Of a DNA stretch of 64,000 nt, positions 1 to 9,600 are shown piece by piece. Both the position numbers and the translations under genes were made by a program. The DNA lies in contig VWYX01000729.1 in the NCBI GenBank assembly GCA_013396525.1, positions 186,001 to 250,000 on the forward strand. The letters run 5' to 3'. The notes under the pieces are model-generated. The model did not search any database. It saw only the letters and a list, made by a program, of their open reading frames with translations, and was not told where the DNA came from. Source of the stretch: Chaetorhynchus papuensis. Its lineage: Eukaryota; Chordata; Aves; Passeriformes; Rhipiduridae. Numbering within the stretch: position 1 is the first letter of the stretch; every line of letters begins with the position of its first letter.

Positions 1-431
1 GAAAAAATTACGAAACAATAAATAACATCCCTTTATCCAATAGAAAACAATTCCAGAAATTTCTTTGTAATTTGGTGTAAAGATAAAGCTTTGAACAAGG
101 AGCATTGCTACTGATTATTATCTTTCAGCTACAGAAAATCTGCTGTCCTTTTGTCTAGGTCACAACCTGAGCTTTAAAAGTGGAAGCAATCTCTTTTTGT
201 CCAGATCCCTGGCAGCAAAGTGGGAAATGTTAAACCAGAAACACCTTTTGAAGGCTGAGATACCAAATGCCTGCCCTTTGTTTTCTCCCAGCATCACTGC
301 TGTAACCTATAGCATTGATAAGACTGTTACTAACTACCCAGAAATAAGTTGATATGTAAAATAATGCCTCATTATTAACATTTTAAAAACAACTTTGAAC
401 CCAAACCCCCAATGCTGTCGTTCTGGTGCAG

Positions 432-600
432 ATCAACCCTCGGCTGGATGGTTGTATCCGGGCCTGGAACCTGATGAACCAGGGACATTCAGGAGTAAAC
501 GAAGTTATTCAAGAAAAACAAAGCAAACACTGTTTAGTAGCAGTGGGGAGAGGATCCTTCTACCCTGGCACTGGGATGGCAGCATTCCAGATAAACTACA
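432..600 (+). CDS. PROS1: PROS1 coding exon, equivalent to human exon 12
   Basis: The acceptor is the AG at 430-431 (ctggtgcag) and the donor is gtaagt at 601. The exon is 169 nt, begins on a codon boundary (ATC) and ends in phase 1. It encodes INPRLDGCIRAWNLMNQG, then a segment containing EKQSKHCLV, then GRGSFYPGTG and FQINY. INPRLDGC and the SFYPG motif are hallmarks of the second LG module in the protein S/GAS6 family. The two cysteines (DGC and KHC) should form the disulfide known from human protein S. I chose the start from the AG and the human exon boundary; the GTG just upstream is not a start codon. Confidence 0.95.
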
Positions 601-3600
601 GTAAGTATTTTTCTATCCCTATGTTTTTTGCTGGGCTGGTGATGGAACTGATGAAATTTTAACAGAAAGAAAGAAAAAAAAACACACAAACTCAGCTATA
701 CACCACTGCATCCACCAGTGATTCTCTTAACTTCTGTTAGCAATTTGCTTGAATGAGAATTCTGATCCCTGTAGTGTCATCTGTTCAATTTCTAGAGTGC
801 TTTACGTTCAGTATTTATTTGCAAAGGTTGGGCACTATTGAAGATCGAGGATTAAAAGTTAGCTGGGGTTTTTCTGTTTTATTTGCTTGGGTATCCTTAG
901 AATTATAGTTCTTTCTATAAGTTCCAAAATTAGTACTTATTTTTCCACAGTGGGGAGGAGATTAAAATACTAATTTTTAACTCCGTATTAATTATTCATT
1001 AGCAGATGGATTTACTAATTTCAATTATTCTCTTTAAAACAGATAATCTTGACAGTGCTGAAGATTGGCTAATAAATGTGACTCTGACTATTCGCCCATC
1101 CACAGACACTGGTGTTATGTTTGCCTTGGTTTCTAATGAAACAGTGCCTCTTGCATTGTCCATAGTGGACTCTAACTCCTCTGACTCACAGGTGATCTTA
1201 CAATTCTCCTAGCAGCTGCCAAGTCCCCCAGCTGGGTGAAAAATCAAACTAAAAAAAGCTACTCACACTTGCAGTGGAGCTGGTAGCCTTAATATTTTGA
1301 ACATTAGTTCATATAATAATGTGCAGAAAATATCTTTCTATTAATGATTGCTGCAGCAGTGACTAAGCACTAATCACTCATGCCAGGGAGATTAAATGAT
1401 GTAATCTTAGCTCAGATCCATTACATCATGTTTTCTTTAACCTTTCCTTCCAAATGCACTGAGCAGAAAGGGAGCAGTGTATGCAGTATATGGCATCATG
1501 TTAGTTCCAAATTATAAACACATTTTATTGTCCTTGAGTTTCCTTCCTCTGGCATCCCTTTACATCAGCCATCCCAAGCTGGAGGATAATTATACACCGT
1601 GGCTAATACAGGCTTTTTCCCAAAGTAAGAACCTCTAGTGAACACCTGGGTACCTTTAGAGCTGTAGGTGAAACAGGATTTCACCTCAGAACTGTAGCCA
1701 AAGTTGTTCCCTGTAAAACATTCTCACTTATGAATGTAAGAGTGGCATTCATCATCAGAAGCAATGGTTACACACCTACTTTTCCAGCTGAAGGTACCAA
1801 TTTTTAATCTTTTCTTCCACTTGCAAATATAAAGTGCACCAGAACCAAGTCAAATGATGTGTTAAAGTGACATGTGACATCTTTGGTGATCTGCCATTCT
1901 TCTGTCTAGAAAATCACTGTGACCATTGGGAGCATCACGGTTGCACAGCTGGAATCAAAGAAGTTATGTACCCCCAGAAAAGTGCAGGTTGGGCTTCTAG
2001 TGACCAAACAGGAGCTTGAACTGGCTGTTGACTCACACACAGACAGAAGCAGTTCCGAGCAACTCTCAACTCTGCATCAAGCAATGATGACAAATGTTGT
2101 CACCTACCTGGGTGGCCTGCCAGGTGAGGCCTGTTTCTTTTCATTAATTTGATTATTTCTGCAAGGCTGATTGTATTCAGCCTTACCCAAGCTGGGAAAA
2201 GCCTAAAATTATAAAAACAAGAAAGTTTTTTCCTTCAAGTGCCTCTTGTTTCCTCCAATCTTTTCAGCTTTGGAGGAAGCCAGCTTTTCAACAGTGGCAT
2301 TATTTGGCCATAACCTCTCTCTCTCTAGAGGTTTGAATTTGGAAAATGTCTTGATTTTTGGGTTGGGTGAGCGTTGCACGTTTCTGAAATGCCACCATCT
2401 GGCACAATTGCGGAACTGCATCAAAAACGTAGCAGGCATTTGTAAGTAATCCAAGTGTCAGAAGTGCTGAAGGGGAAGTCAGGAATAGGGTTTCAACAGT
2501 TAAACTCTGGGCAAGAGATGACTGGCAATCTTTATGAGACAGAGAATGTGTTGAAGCAACAAATATTTTGTTCAGAGCAAGCTTCAAGTTAACAGTCTTA
2601 AGATATTCACAAGGATTAGTTTGTCCAGGAAGTGTGCATATACTTATGTATAAATAGGTTGACGTCAGGCTGAATCAAGAGGAAAAATAGCATTTCCCCA
2701 AGGTAGAAATATTCAAAACCTGAATTAAAACTTGAAAATTGCTAGAGGAAAGGTGCCATGGTTACAGTTTTGCTACTGATAGAGCTTTTCTGTATCCTCT
2801 ATTATTTTATGAGGAATGAATCACAATTCCTAAGAAAATGCTACGAATTTGACTGACATGTCTTGAATTGACAAGGAATGAGAATGAGTCAGTAGTACAG
2901 GTGGGTCAGCAGGTTAACAGAGCCACAGTAACTAAGATTCCAGTCATTTCTTGGGCCTCTTCGTCTTTGTGATGCTTAAATGATTCTTTTTTACTACATG
3001 GCCAGCCACAGAGCAATTGACATCTTAAGAATGAAGAGCTTTGCATTATTCAGATATCCCAAAGAGATAAGAAGTTACTTGCTGCTCCTTAAGTGTCATC
3101 TCTCAGTTTTAAAAGTTTTAAAAGGTATCTTAAACATGCAAATTAGCAAAATTAAACTAACAAACAGAAACCAAGCAGAAACGAGCCTCTGTATTCAAAA
3201 CCCCATACATTTCATGAAGACCATAAGTGCCCATTTTTGATACCCCTTCTACGAACTAGTAACAGTATTGGGAGTGTTCCCCTGTTAATTCAGCACAATC
3301 AGTGCAGGTTAAATGAAGCTTCTGTGGTTCTGTGACAGCAGTGTTTTCATCACTGGAGGAAAAAAGCAGAAGGGAACAATTCTACAGGACTGTTTGTGCA
3401 GTATCACATTTACAGCAAAATAAAATCACAAGAAAATGACATTTCTTGTTCCTAAGATAACCAAGTCTATTTCCTAAGGAGGGATAGGGTGATTAACACC
3501 TGAAAAAAGAGAGGGTGCTTTTGAGATCAGCTCCTCATCACCCTCATTCCAATTGCTGAAGGTGCTTGCATCACCTTAGGTCTACCTTGTAAAAAACCCG

Positions 3601-4385
3601 TTGTACCCTAAGACACGAGAGCAAAACCTGCTTGATTTTGTGCTTAACATATTGTTTCCTGGCTGCATATCCACGATCTGATGCTGCCCTAAGCCAAACA
3701 ATACCTAAATGAGCAGCAGATAAAGTGAGTCTTTCACAGAGGATTCACTTGGAAGCAGCAGCGAGGAAGCAGTAAAATGTATGAAGTTCCCAGGAGTGCC
3801 CCAAGTGAGAAGCTGCAGATTTGAATCTAGAGTAGCTTCCTGGCAAAAGCAAGACAGTTCTTTGTGTGACCTCTGAACCCAGAAACATCTGTTTGTACCT
3901 CAGGACAAGAACAGTGGGCTCCAGGAAGCAAACTCTTGGTTCACTGTTGTTAATACAGGAAAAGCTACTATGGAAAACGTTCCTGGAGTTCGGTTTCTGG
4001 ATGGGAACAGCCTTCTAACGCATATTTAACATTTTGCTGGCCTTTCTCAGCTCTGCTGACTTGATCTTGCTATTAAAGAAAAGGGAGAAGAACTCAAGTG
4101 TTTCCTGCCAAATTGCTCCTTTTCTCCCATGACTGAATAATGGATGGGGAGTGGAGTATTCCCTGTGTTTTGACTGATCCGAACAATCCGTAGGAATTTG
4201 CATGCCTTGGCCTAATGCACTTAATGTGTTTGTGTGCAGATGTTCCTCTGGGTGCTACACCAGTGACTGCTTTTTATAATGGCTGCATGGAGGTGAAGGT
4301 CAACAACAGGCAGCTGGATCTGGACGAAGCCATTTCCAAGCACAACGACATCAGATCTCACTCGTGCCCACTGATCCTGCAGTAA
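432..4385 (+). CDS. PROS1: PROS1 (protein S) 3' portion: last four coding exons, spliced
   Basis: This is the C-terminal part of vitamin K-dependent protein S, a secreted plasma glycoprotein that acts as cofactor for activated protein C and TFPI and as a ligand for TAM receptors (family knowledge). Joining 432-600, 1043-1191, 1910-2123 and 4240-4385 gives 678 nt, which is 225 codons plus TAA with no frame break. The product is the second laminin-G module of the SHBG-like domain. It starts at INPRLDGC and ends at HSCPLILQ. Family cysteines are visible in DGC, KHC, KKLC, NGC and HSC. GAS6 is the closest paralogue, but the segments EKQSKHCLV and DLDEAISKHNDIRSHSC fit protein S rather than GAS6. 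The 5' exons (Gla, thrombin-sensitive, EGF and first LG modules) lie upstream of the window, so the gene is partial here. All introns are GT/AG. Confidence 0.97.
601..1042 (+). other. PROS1: PROS1 intron (after exon 12)
   Basis: Phase-1 intron of 442 nt with a consensus gtaagt donor and a tttaaaacag acceptor. No repeat or other feature is evident in it. Confidence 0.93.
1043..1191 (+). CDS. PROS1: PROS1 coding exon, equivalent to human exon 13
   Basis: 149 nt between the acceptor aaaacag and the donor cag|gtgatc. The first two bases complete an Asn codon begun in the previous exon, and the exon ends on a codon boundary. It encodes NVTLTIRPSTDTGVMFALVS and then a serine-rich end, matching the protein S segment NVTLNIRPSTGTGVM. 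It is one codon shorter than the 152-nt human exon as I recall it. Three N-glycosylation sequons are present: NVT (1075-1083), NET (1135-1143) and NSS (1174-1182). Reading through the donor meets a stop soon after, which supports the splice. Confidence 0.95.
1192..1909 (+). other. PROS1: PROS1 intron (after exon 13)
   Basis: Phase-0 intron of 718 nt. The donor is gtgatc, a non-consensus GTGA type, and the acceptor is cttctgtctag. No recognisable repeats or embedded RNA genes were seen. Confidence 0.92.
1910..2123 (+). CDS. PROS1: PROS1 coding exon, equivalent to human exon 14
   Basis: 214 nt that begins in frame (AAA ATC ACT) and ends in phase 1 before the donor gtgagg. It encodes KITVTIGSITVAQLESKKLC near the start and TYLGGLP at the end. 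TYLGGLP is identical to protein S. The N-terminal half is much more diverged from the mammalian sequence, but the cysteine spacing (20 residues from the exon start to LC) is kept. The exon is four codons shorter than the human 226-nt exon as I recall it. It forms the middle strands of the second LG module. Confidence 0.94.
2124..4239 (+). other. PROS1: PROS1 intron 14 (last intron)
   Basis: Phase-1 intron of 2,116 nt with a gtgagg donor and a tgtgtgcag acceptor. It contains a splice-competent-looking open segment at 2268-2441, listed separately. The rest shows no recognisable coding sequence or interspersed repeat. Confidence 0.92.
2268..2441 (+). other. Possible in-frame cassette exon inside PROS1 intron 14
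   Basis: A pyrimidine-rich acceptor (tcctccaatcttttcag) ends at 2267 and a consensus donor (gtaagt) starts at 2442. The 174 nt between them is a multiple of three. Spliced between the two flanking PROS1 exons it keeps their phase (1 in, 1 out) and contains no stop. It would insert 58 residues between GLP and VPLGATP in the second LG module. The peptide (segments such as FGHNLSLSRGLNLENV and CIKNVAGI) does not resemble any LG sequence I know. A chance pseudo-exon is the main alternative. Confidence 0.25.
4240..4385 (+). CDS. PROS1: PROS1 terminal coding exon with stop, equivalent to human exon 15
   Basis: The acceptor is tgtgtgcag at 4231-4239. The coding part is 146 nt and ends in TAA at 4383-4385. 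It encodes VPLGATPVTAFYNGCMEV followed by QLDLDEAISKHNDIRSHSC and the tail PLILQ. DLDEAISKHNDI is almost unchanged from mammals. The NGC and HSC cysteines are the expected C-terminal disulfide pair of the LG module. The tail after HSCP differs from the human one (SVWKKTKNS) and is shorter. Confidence 0.96.
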
Positions 4386-4796
4386 CCAACCAGATCTTAA
4401 TTTAACTTTTTTCCTGTCAGATGTAATTTGTGTAATTAGTCTCATGCCATAATGGAGCTTGCATTATTTCGTGCAAGATGTGCCAGGGAAATAAGCAGCA
4501 GCGTGTTTTTCTCCCTTTTTATATGGAATGGAGGAAAAAAACCCTCTCTGTTCAGCTGGAAAGAGACAATCAAGATGAAAATTCTGTAAAACATTCTTTT
4601 ATATATATCAGTGGGAATATCTTAAAGCTAGATTTATCTTCCATGTTCATGCTATGTCTTTGACATTTTTAGCTTGGAGAGAAAGTTTAGGAATTTCTGT
4701 TTAGAAAGAATTTTACATCTTATTTTTCATATATCAGCACAAAGTTACAAGTTGCAAATAATTTTAATGTATTAGAATCTAAACAAAACCAGACTT

Positions 4797-4802
4797 ATTA
4801 AA
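4797..4802 (+). terminator. Candidate proximal poly(A) signal ATTAAA
   Basis: ATTAAA, the commonest variant signal, 412 nt after the PROS1 stop. It is followed by ctttttcaagcataac and a moderately T-rich downstream region. If used, it would give a short 3' UTR. Confidence 0.3.
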
Positions 4803-6590
4803 CTTTTTCAAGCATAACATGCAAAGAAAAATCTCTACAGGTTTTCTAATATATGCTTTAGGTAAAGGAAAAAATACCCTGGAATCTATAGCCCAAACTC
4901 TCTGTGAATATGTTTACAGGTTGTATCTATGTTTGTAAAGCAACTTCAAAATGGAAGTGTTTCTTTAAGTAGCTCGGTTTTTGAAAACAGCTTTGGTTAT
5001 ACTGGACCAGCTTTAATTTGTCTGTCTTTAGAACCCAGTTTTGGAGGTTGAAAAGAGTTCTGGATCAGCTCAGGTCATTTACTTTCAAAGTGGGTTAAAA
5101 TACACCCCAGGCAATTTTGAAAAACAGAGGAAGTGGCTTGAAGGAGGGAGCTCTGCATCACAGGACATCAGACTGGAATTTGCTGAGTAAAACCAAGGAA
5201 TTGCAGCAGATACTTTTTCCATCAAATCTAGCACTGCTCAACATAAGCACAGTCTGGTGATCCATCACAGTCCCTTTATTTAGGGCAACTTTGCCTTCAG
5301 AGAGCTCCAGAACAGATTTGTGGGCCCTGCTGCCCTTGAAAGCCTGAATTTTGCCAGTAACATCTGAATGTAAAGCCATATTCTGCTCAGCCAACTTTAA
5401 TAAACCAACAGGTAATTAGAAAAGTATTGCTTTCCTCAGGTGGGCTGATTTTGAACATTTCCAATATTTCTTTAACATCCTTTGAGTGTTCTTTCCACTT
5501 CCGAGCTCATTTTCACACTACCAGAAGCTTCCCTGCACAGCTCACCTGGTGGTTTTGTTAACCCCAAACCAAATAAATAGCAAGAGAATTGCTGTGAGGT
5601 ATAAATATATCCTCTCATCCATCAAGCACAGAGACATTTATCTGCCAGTGTTCCTGACCCCAGCTCTGCTGTCTTCACTTGAGACCCTGAAGTGGAAATG
5701 GATGTCCAGAAGGATGGATTGTGACAGTATTCATTTGGAGGATTGCCTTTCTCCAGGGATATTCTGAGTGACATCAGTGAGGTTTCTTCCAGTGTTTAAT
5801 ACAAGGGTTAGAGCAGCAGAGCTGCAGAACCTGAGCCCATCTTTCAGTGTTACTGCTCTGGCTGAACTTACTGCTCACTTCACTTCCCACTTGGGTAATG
5901 GAATACAGGATTTGCTCCCAAATTTCACCCAGTACAGCCTCCCCCAGTCTGCCCAGCAAGAAGCTGACACCCAGGGGCTAATTGCCATTAATACTCGTTC
6001 ACTTTTCTAGGATGGCATGTACAACAAGCTTGGAATTCTGACTCCATGGAGGGGAAATCCTTTCCTGCAGTCATCCTTCCCTGCTTTTCCCCCATCCCAG
6101 CACACACACTCTGCATGCAGGTCTTAGCTGAAGAATAACTTGACTGAAACAAGCAGGTTTTGCATGCAAGGCAGAGCTGAATTGGGACTTTTGACGTCAA
6201 ATAAACACGTGATCACTTTATTTATAATAGCTCTGTGGCACCCATTAATCCTGGAGAGCCCCTGGGACAGACTCTGCCTTGTACAACAAGCAGAGAAAGC
6301 CTGAGATGAAGAACACAAAGCCAAGTGTCATCAATGTTCTAAATGCTTATGGCCTGAAGGAACAGAAGAAAAGGTTTTTTGCTGTTGTTTTTTAGGGATT
6401 TTTTTAGGTTTTGTTTGTTTAAATGTAATAAATTGTATAGAAATGAAATGAAAGGAAGAACCAATCACTTTCTCACACAGACACCATTTCTCTTTGTTTT
6501 CATGGAATAATATTCTAGGGTTTTATAGTTAATAATGAAACCTCTGCACTTCTTTTTTAATGTAAAAGTGCCTCCCTATTGTAAGAATTA

Positions 6591-6596
6591 AATAAA
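6591..6596 (+). terminator. Candidate distal poly(A) signal AATAAA
   Basis: AATAAA followed by gcagcatttgcaag and then a T/GT-rich region (gttgtatttgcatgtctttg), the usual layout of a vertebrate cleavage and polyadenylation site. It lies on the same strand as PROS1, 2.2 kb after its stop codon. Confidence 0.4.
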
Positions 6597-6620
6597 GCAG
6601 CATTTGCAAGTTTCTTTTCA

Positions 6621-9600
6621 TTTTAAGTTGTATTTGCATGTCTTTGTTCATTTTTGCTGTGCAAAGCTTGTTTTAGTAGTCAAATGTCTTGCTCAGGAGA
6701 TTGTGATCATCTCCAGCATCAAAGAAAAGAATTGGCTCCAATTAATATGCCATCCAAATAGGCATCCATACTCTCTAGATAATTAAGTTTATTAATTGTT
6801 TAATATTACCTAAGGAAATTAGACTTTGCTTAAAACTATGTGTGGAAAGAAAGCAGATCAGGGTAAGTTACCAGTTGCTGTATTTTCTCCTTCATCAGAT
6901 GTATTTCATTGGATTTTTAGGCATAATCATTTCAGCAAGGGCCATTCAGGGTTTATACAGAACAGCTGGACCTGCTCTGCATTTTCTGCTCCTGTGCACT
7001 TGTGCTACAAATCCACATGTCCTAATTTCCTTGAAAGTGAAATCCAGTCCTGAAATCGGTTCTCAATTATACTACAGCAGTTTAGTTTACGTGCTTTAAT
7101 GCCTACGTGTTTTCTGGTAAACTGAGTGCTCTTGATGCTCGAGATTGGCTCTAGGTCTGTCATCTTCAAAGAAAGAGAGGCCACCCTCATTTTTGTCATT
7201 CTAGTCCTGCCTGTCACTGACTGGGGCACTGATGTTGGTCCTTCAGTGTCATTCACCATACATATACACACTTGGTATTTTACTGCCTCATAAACCTTTT
7301 TATATCAAAACAACCACCCTGATTTGGGCACAATCTCATGTTTCATCTGCCAGAAATAACAAAAAAATACCCCAAAGAAACGAGATACAAGGAGCTACCC
7401 AATGGATAAGTGAGGCACCATTTTCTGAGTAAGAAGAACCAAGGTACTGAAATGTTCATGCTTTTAAAAAATGTTTTCAATCCACAGAACAGCTGTACCA
7501 CCCTCTTGTTACACTGGGCACATCCTTCTGCTCAAGGGGCAGCTAAATTCCAGTGGGAATATGTGAATAAGCAGCTAAAATGTAAGGGAACTGGTGTGTT
7601 GCTTACAGGCGCTTGGATCAGCTACGTGGGTGCAAATTGATGCAGTTTTGTGTAATTCAGGACTTAATTACTTGGCTTTAAAAAAAAAGTTTGAGGGTTT
7701 CCCCCCCACCCCCAGGAATTTGTAGTATCTCAGCAAATAAGGAAAAAAGTCAGAAACCCAGCCCACCTCAGTGCACCGGCTTCTGCCCACTGTAGCTGAG
7801 CACTTGAGGAAGGGACACACAAAAGGAGCCAAAACCACCCATCAGGAACAGCACTAAACTTGAAACAACCTCCAAATCAACACACAAACACACACAAAAA
7901 AGAAGCACCAGCAACACTGCCACCCAGCATGAGGAGCCTGAGCAGGTGTGAAGGCTGCAGAACTAGGGAGCAATACTTCTAGAACTTATCAGTGGCCTTA
8001 TTGATTATACTCTAAATAAAATACTAAAAACTTCATTAGTAGGAGAGAAGACACATGCTAAGCTACATGTGAATTGTTACAAGTTTTGTGTAGCAGAGAC
8101 AATACCCAATAAAAATGTCTTTGCTTAAAACAGGCCCCAAGAAAGAGCAGCTCATCTATAAAACAATATTTCTGACTACAGCTCAGCAATACCTTACCTT
8201 TCCAGCAATGGTTTTTCCCTTCTTCAGTTTCTGGTATGATTTCCATCAGCCAGAACTCAGTTCAAAAAAAAACACCCAACACCAAAACACAGCTGTTGTT
8301 AACGCAAGGCTTGCTCTTTCCTAGCCTATCACAGAGTGCTTGATCATTGCCACCAGCTGTCACAGACTCCTGCTAACTCAGCCGATGGAAAAGCAATCTG
8401 CTCTTTTAAACCTGGGTAAAATCCAACCTTTTGTGTAAAGGGGTTTTTTTCTGGGACAGAAGGTCACGTGGATTTAGCAAACCCATTTGCCTGGAACAGG
8501 CAAACTCTATCACCTTGTAATTCCTGACTTTATGCAACCACCAAGGGCAATGGAGGCATTACCCAAGCTGCACAGATGAGCTGGAGGTTGTGTCTTGCTG
8601 GAGGTTTATACTCTCAGAGTCTTGCAGAGGTTTCCTAAGTAGTTCGTTGGCAGCTTCACAGAATTCTCCCAGTGAAGTCATTCTGCTGCATTTGCTGTTT
8701 CCCACAGATGGGAACCAAGCTGACATCGGGGTCTGCCCCAAGCTGCCCCTGCATCCGCTGGGGTGGCTTCAACCCCCGGTGCTTGGGGTGCCCCGCCCTG
8801 TGGGGGAAATGAAATCAGTCTGGGTCAAACAGTCAAGAGTGGGACCGGTGTCCTGTCTCCACAGAAGGCTGCTCTTGCAGGCACTCGGCATTTTAGACAA
8901 AGACAAATGACCAGCATTTCCAAGCAGGCTCTATATAAAAAAAAAGTCTTTATCTTTAAAAACACAATGTACAAACACTTCGTGTAACATGAACACACTG
9001 CCAGTCTTTTTAAAGCTTTGCACTTCTGTTTCCTGAACTTCATTTATACACAAAAGACTTTCAGCAAAGAGCCTGACAAGAATTTGGAATACAGGCTGAA
9101 TTTTTTGTTTTTCAAACAAATGAACAGAATCTAATCACAATAATTTAGGGTAAAATGGATTAATAAATTCTTTATGTATCACTGAAGATCCCAACCCGTG
9201 ATGTGAATGATGTGAGGCACCTTTCCATATTTTGTTCCCACAGAAAATAAAATTATTTTTATGGCTACTGTAAAGCAGGTAACTTCCAAGGTTATTCTCT
9301 CACCTTTTTGCACTCTGTAACCACTTTTTTTTCTGAATTGCCTTTGGACTTACACCAAAAGGTGAAGATCCCAGGAGTCCCAGGTTCCCCAGCGCTAGCA
9401 GTATTTGCACTGGATGCATTTAGCGGTTCCTTGCTCTATTTTGGGTGTCAGTGACATCCTTAGCTGAAGCTGGTGAAGCAGAGCTGTGATCTGTGATCTC
9501 AAGGGGTGAAAATGCAGTTTAGCTCATCTACAAGAAAATAAGAACAAACTTTGTCAATATTTGAAATGTCCAGCTACTACCAGAAGCCTGGAGAGATCAT

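Larger units (their letters stand above)
4386..6620 (+). other. PROS1: PROS1 3' UTR, end uncertain
   Basis: Sequence after the TAA stop. It is AT-rich with no sustained recognisable reading frame. Candidate poly(A) signals are ATTAAA at 4797-4802, AATAAA at 5399-5404 and AATAAA at 6591-6596. The last is followed within 50 nt by a U/GU-rich stretch and looks the best formed. The transcript end cannot be fixed from sequence alone, so the true UTR may be as short as about 430 nt or as long as about 2.2 kb. Confidence 0.5.

Noticed and set aside
426..431. GTG codon as a translation start for the first exon
   Set aside because: It is the end of an intron (the AG acceptor); the reading frame continues from an upstream exon outside the window.
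1..431. A further upstream PROS1 exon within the first 430 bases
   Set aside because: Translations of this stretch show no similarity to the first LG module; it is intron sequence.
432..4385. GAS6 as the identity of the laminin-G exons
   Set aside because: SFYPG and INPRLDGC are shared with GAS6, but EKQSKHCLV, RPSTDTGVM and DLDEAISKHNDI fit protein S clearly better.
5158..5394. 78-codon minus-strand frame in the PROS1 3' UTR
   Set aside because: Composition is ordinary, there is no homology I recognise, and it is antisense to the UTR.
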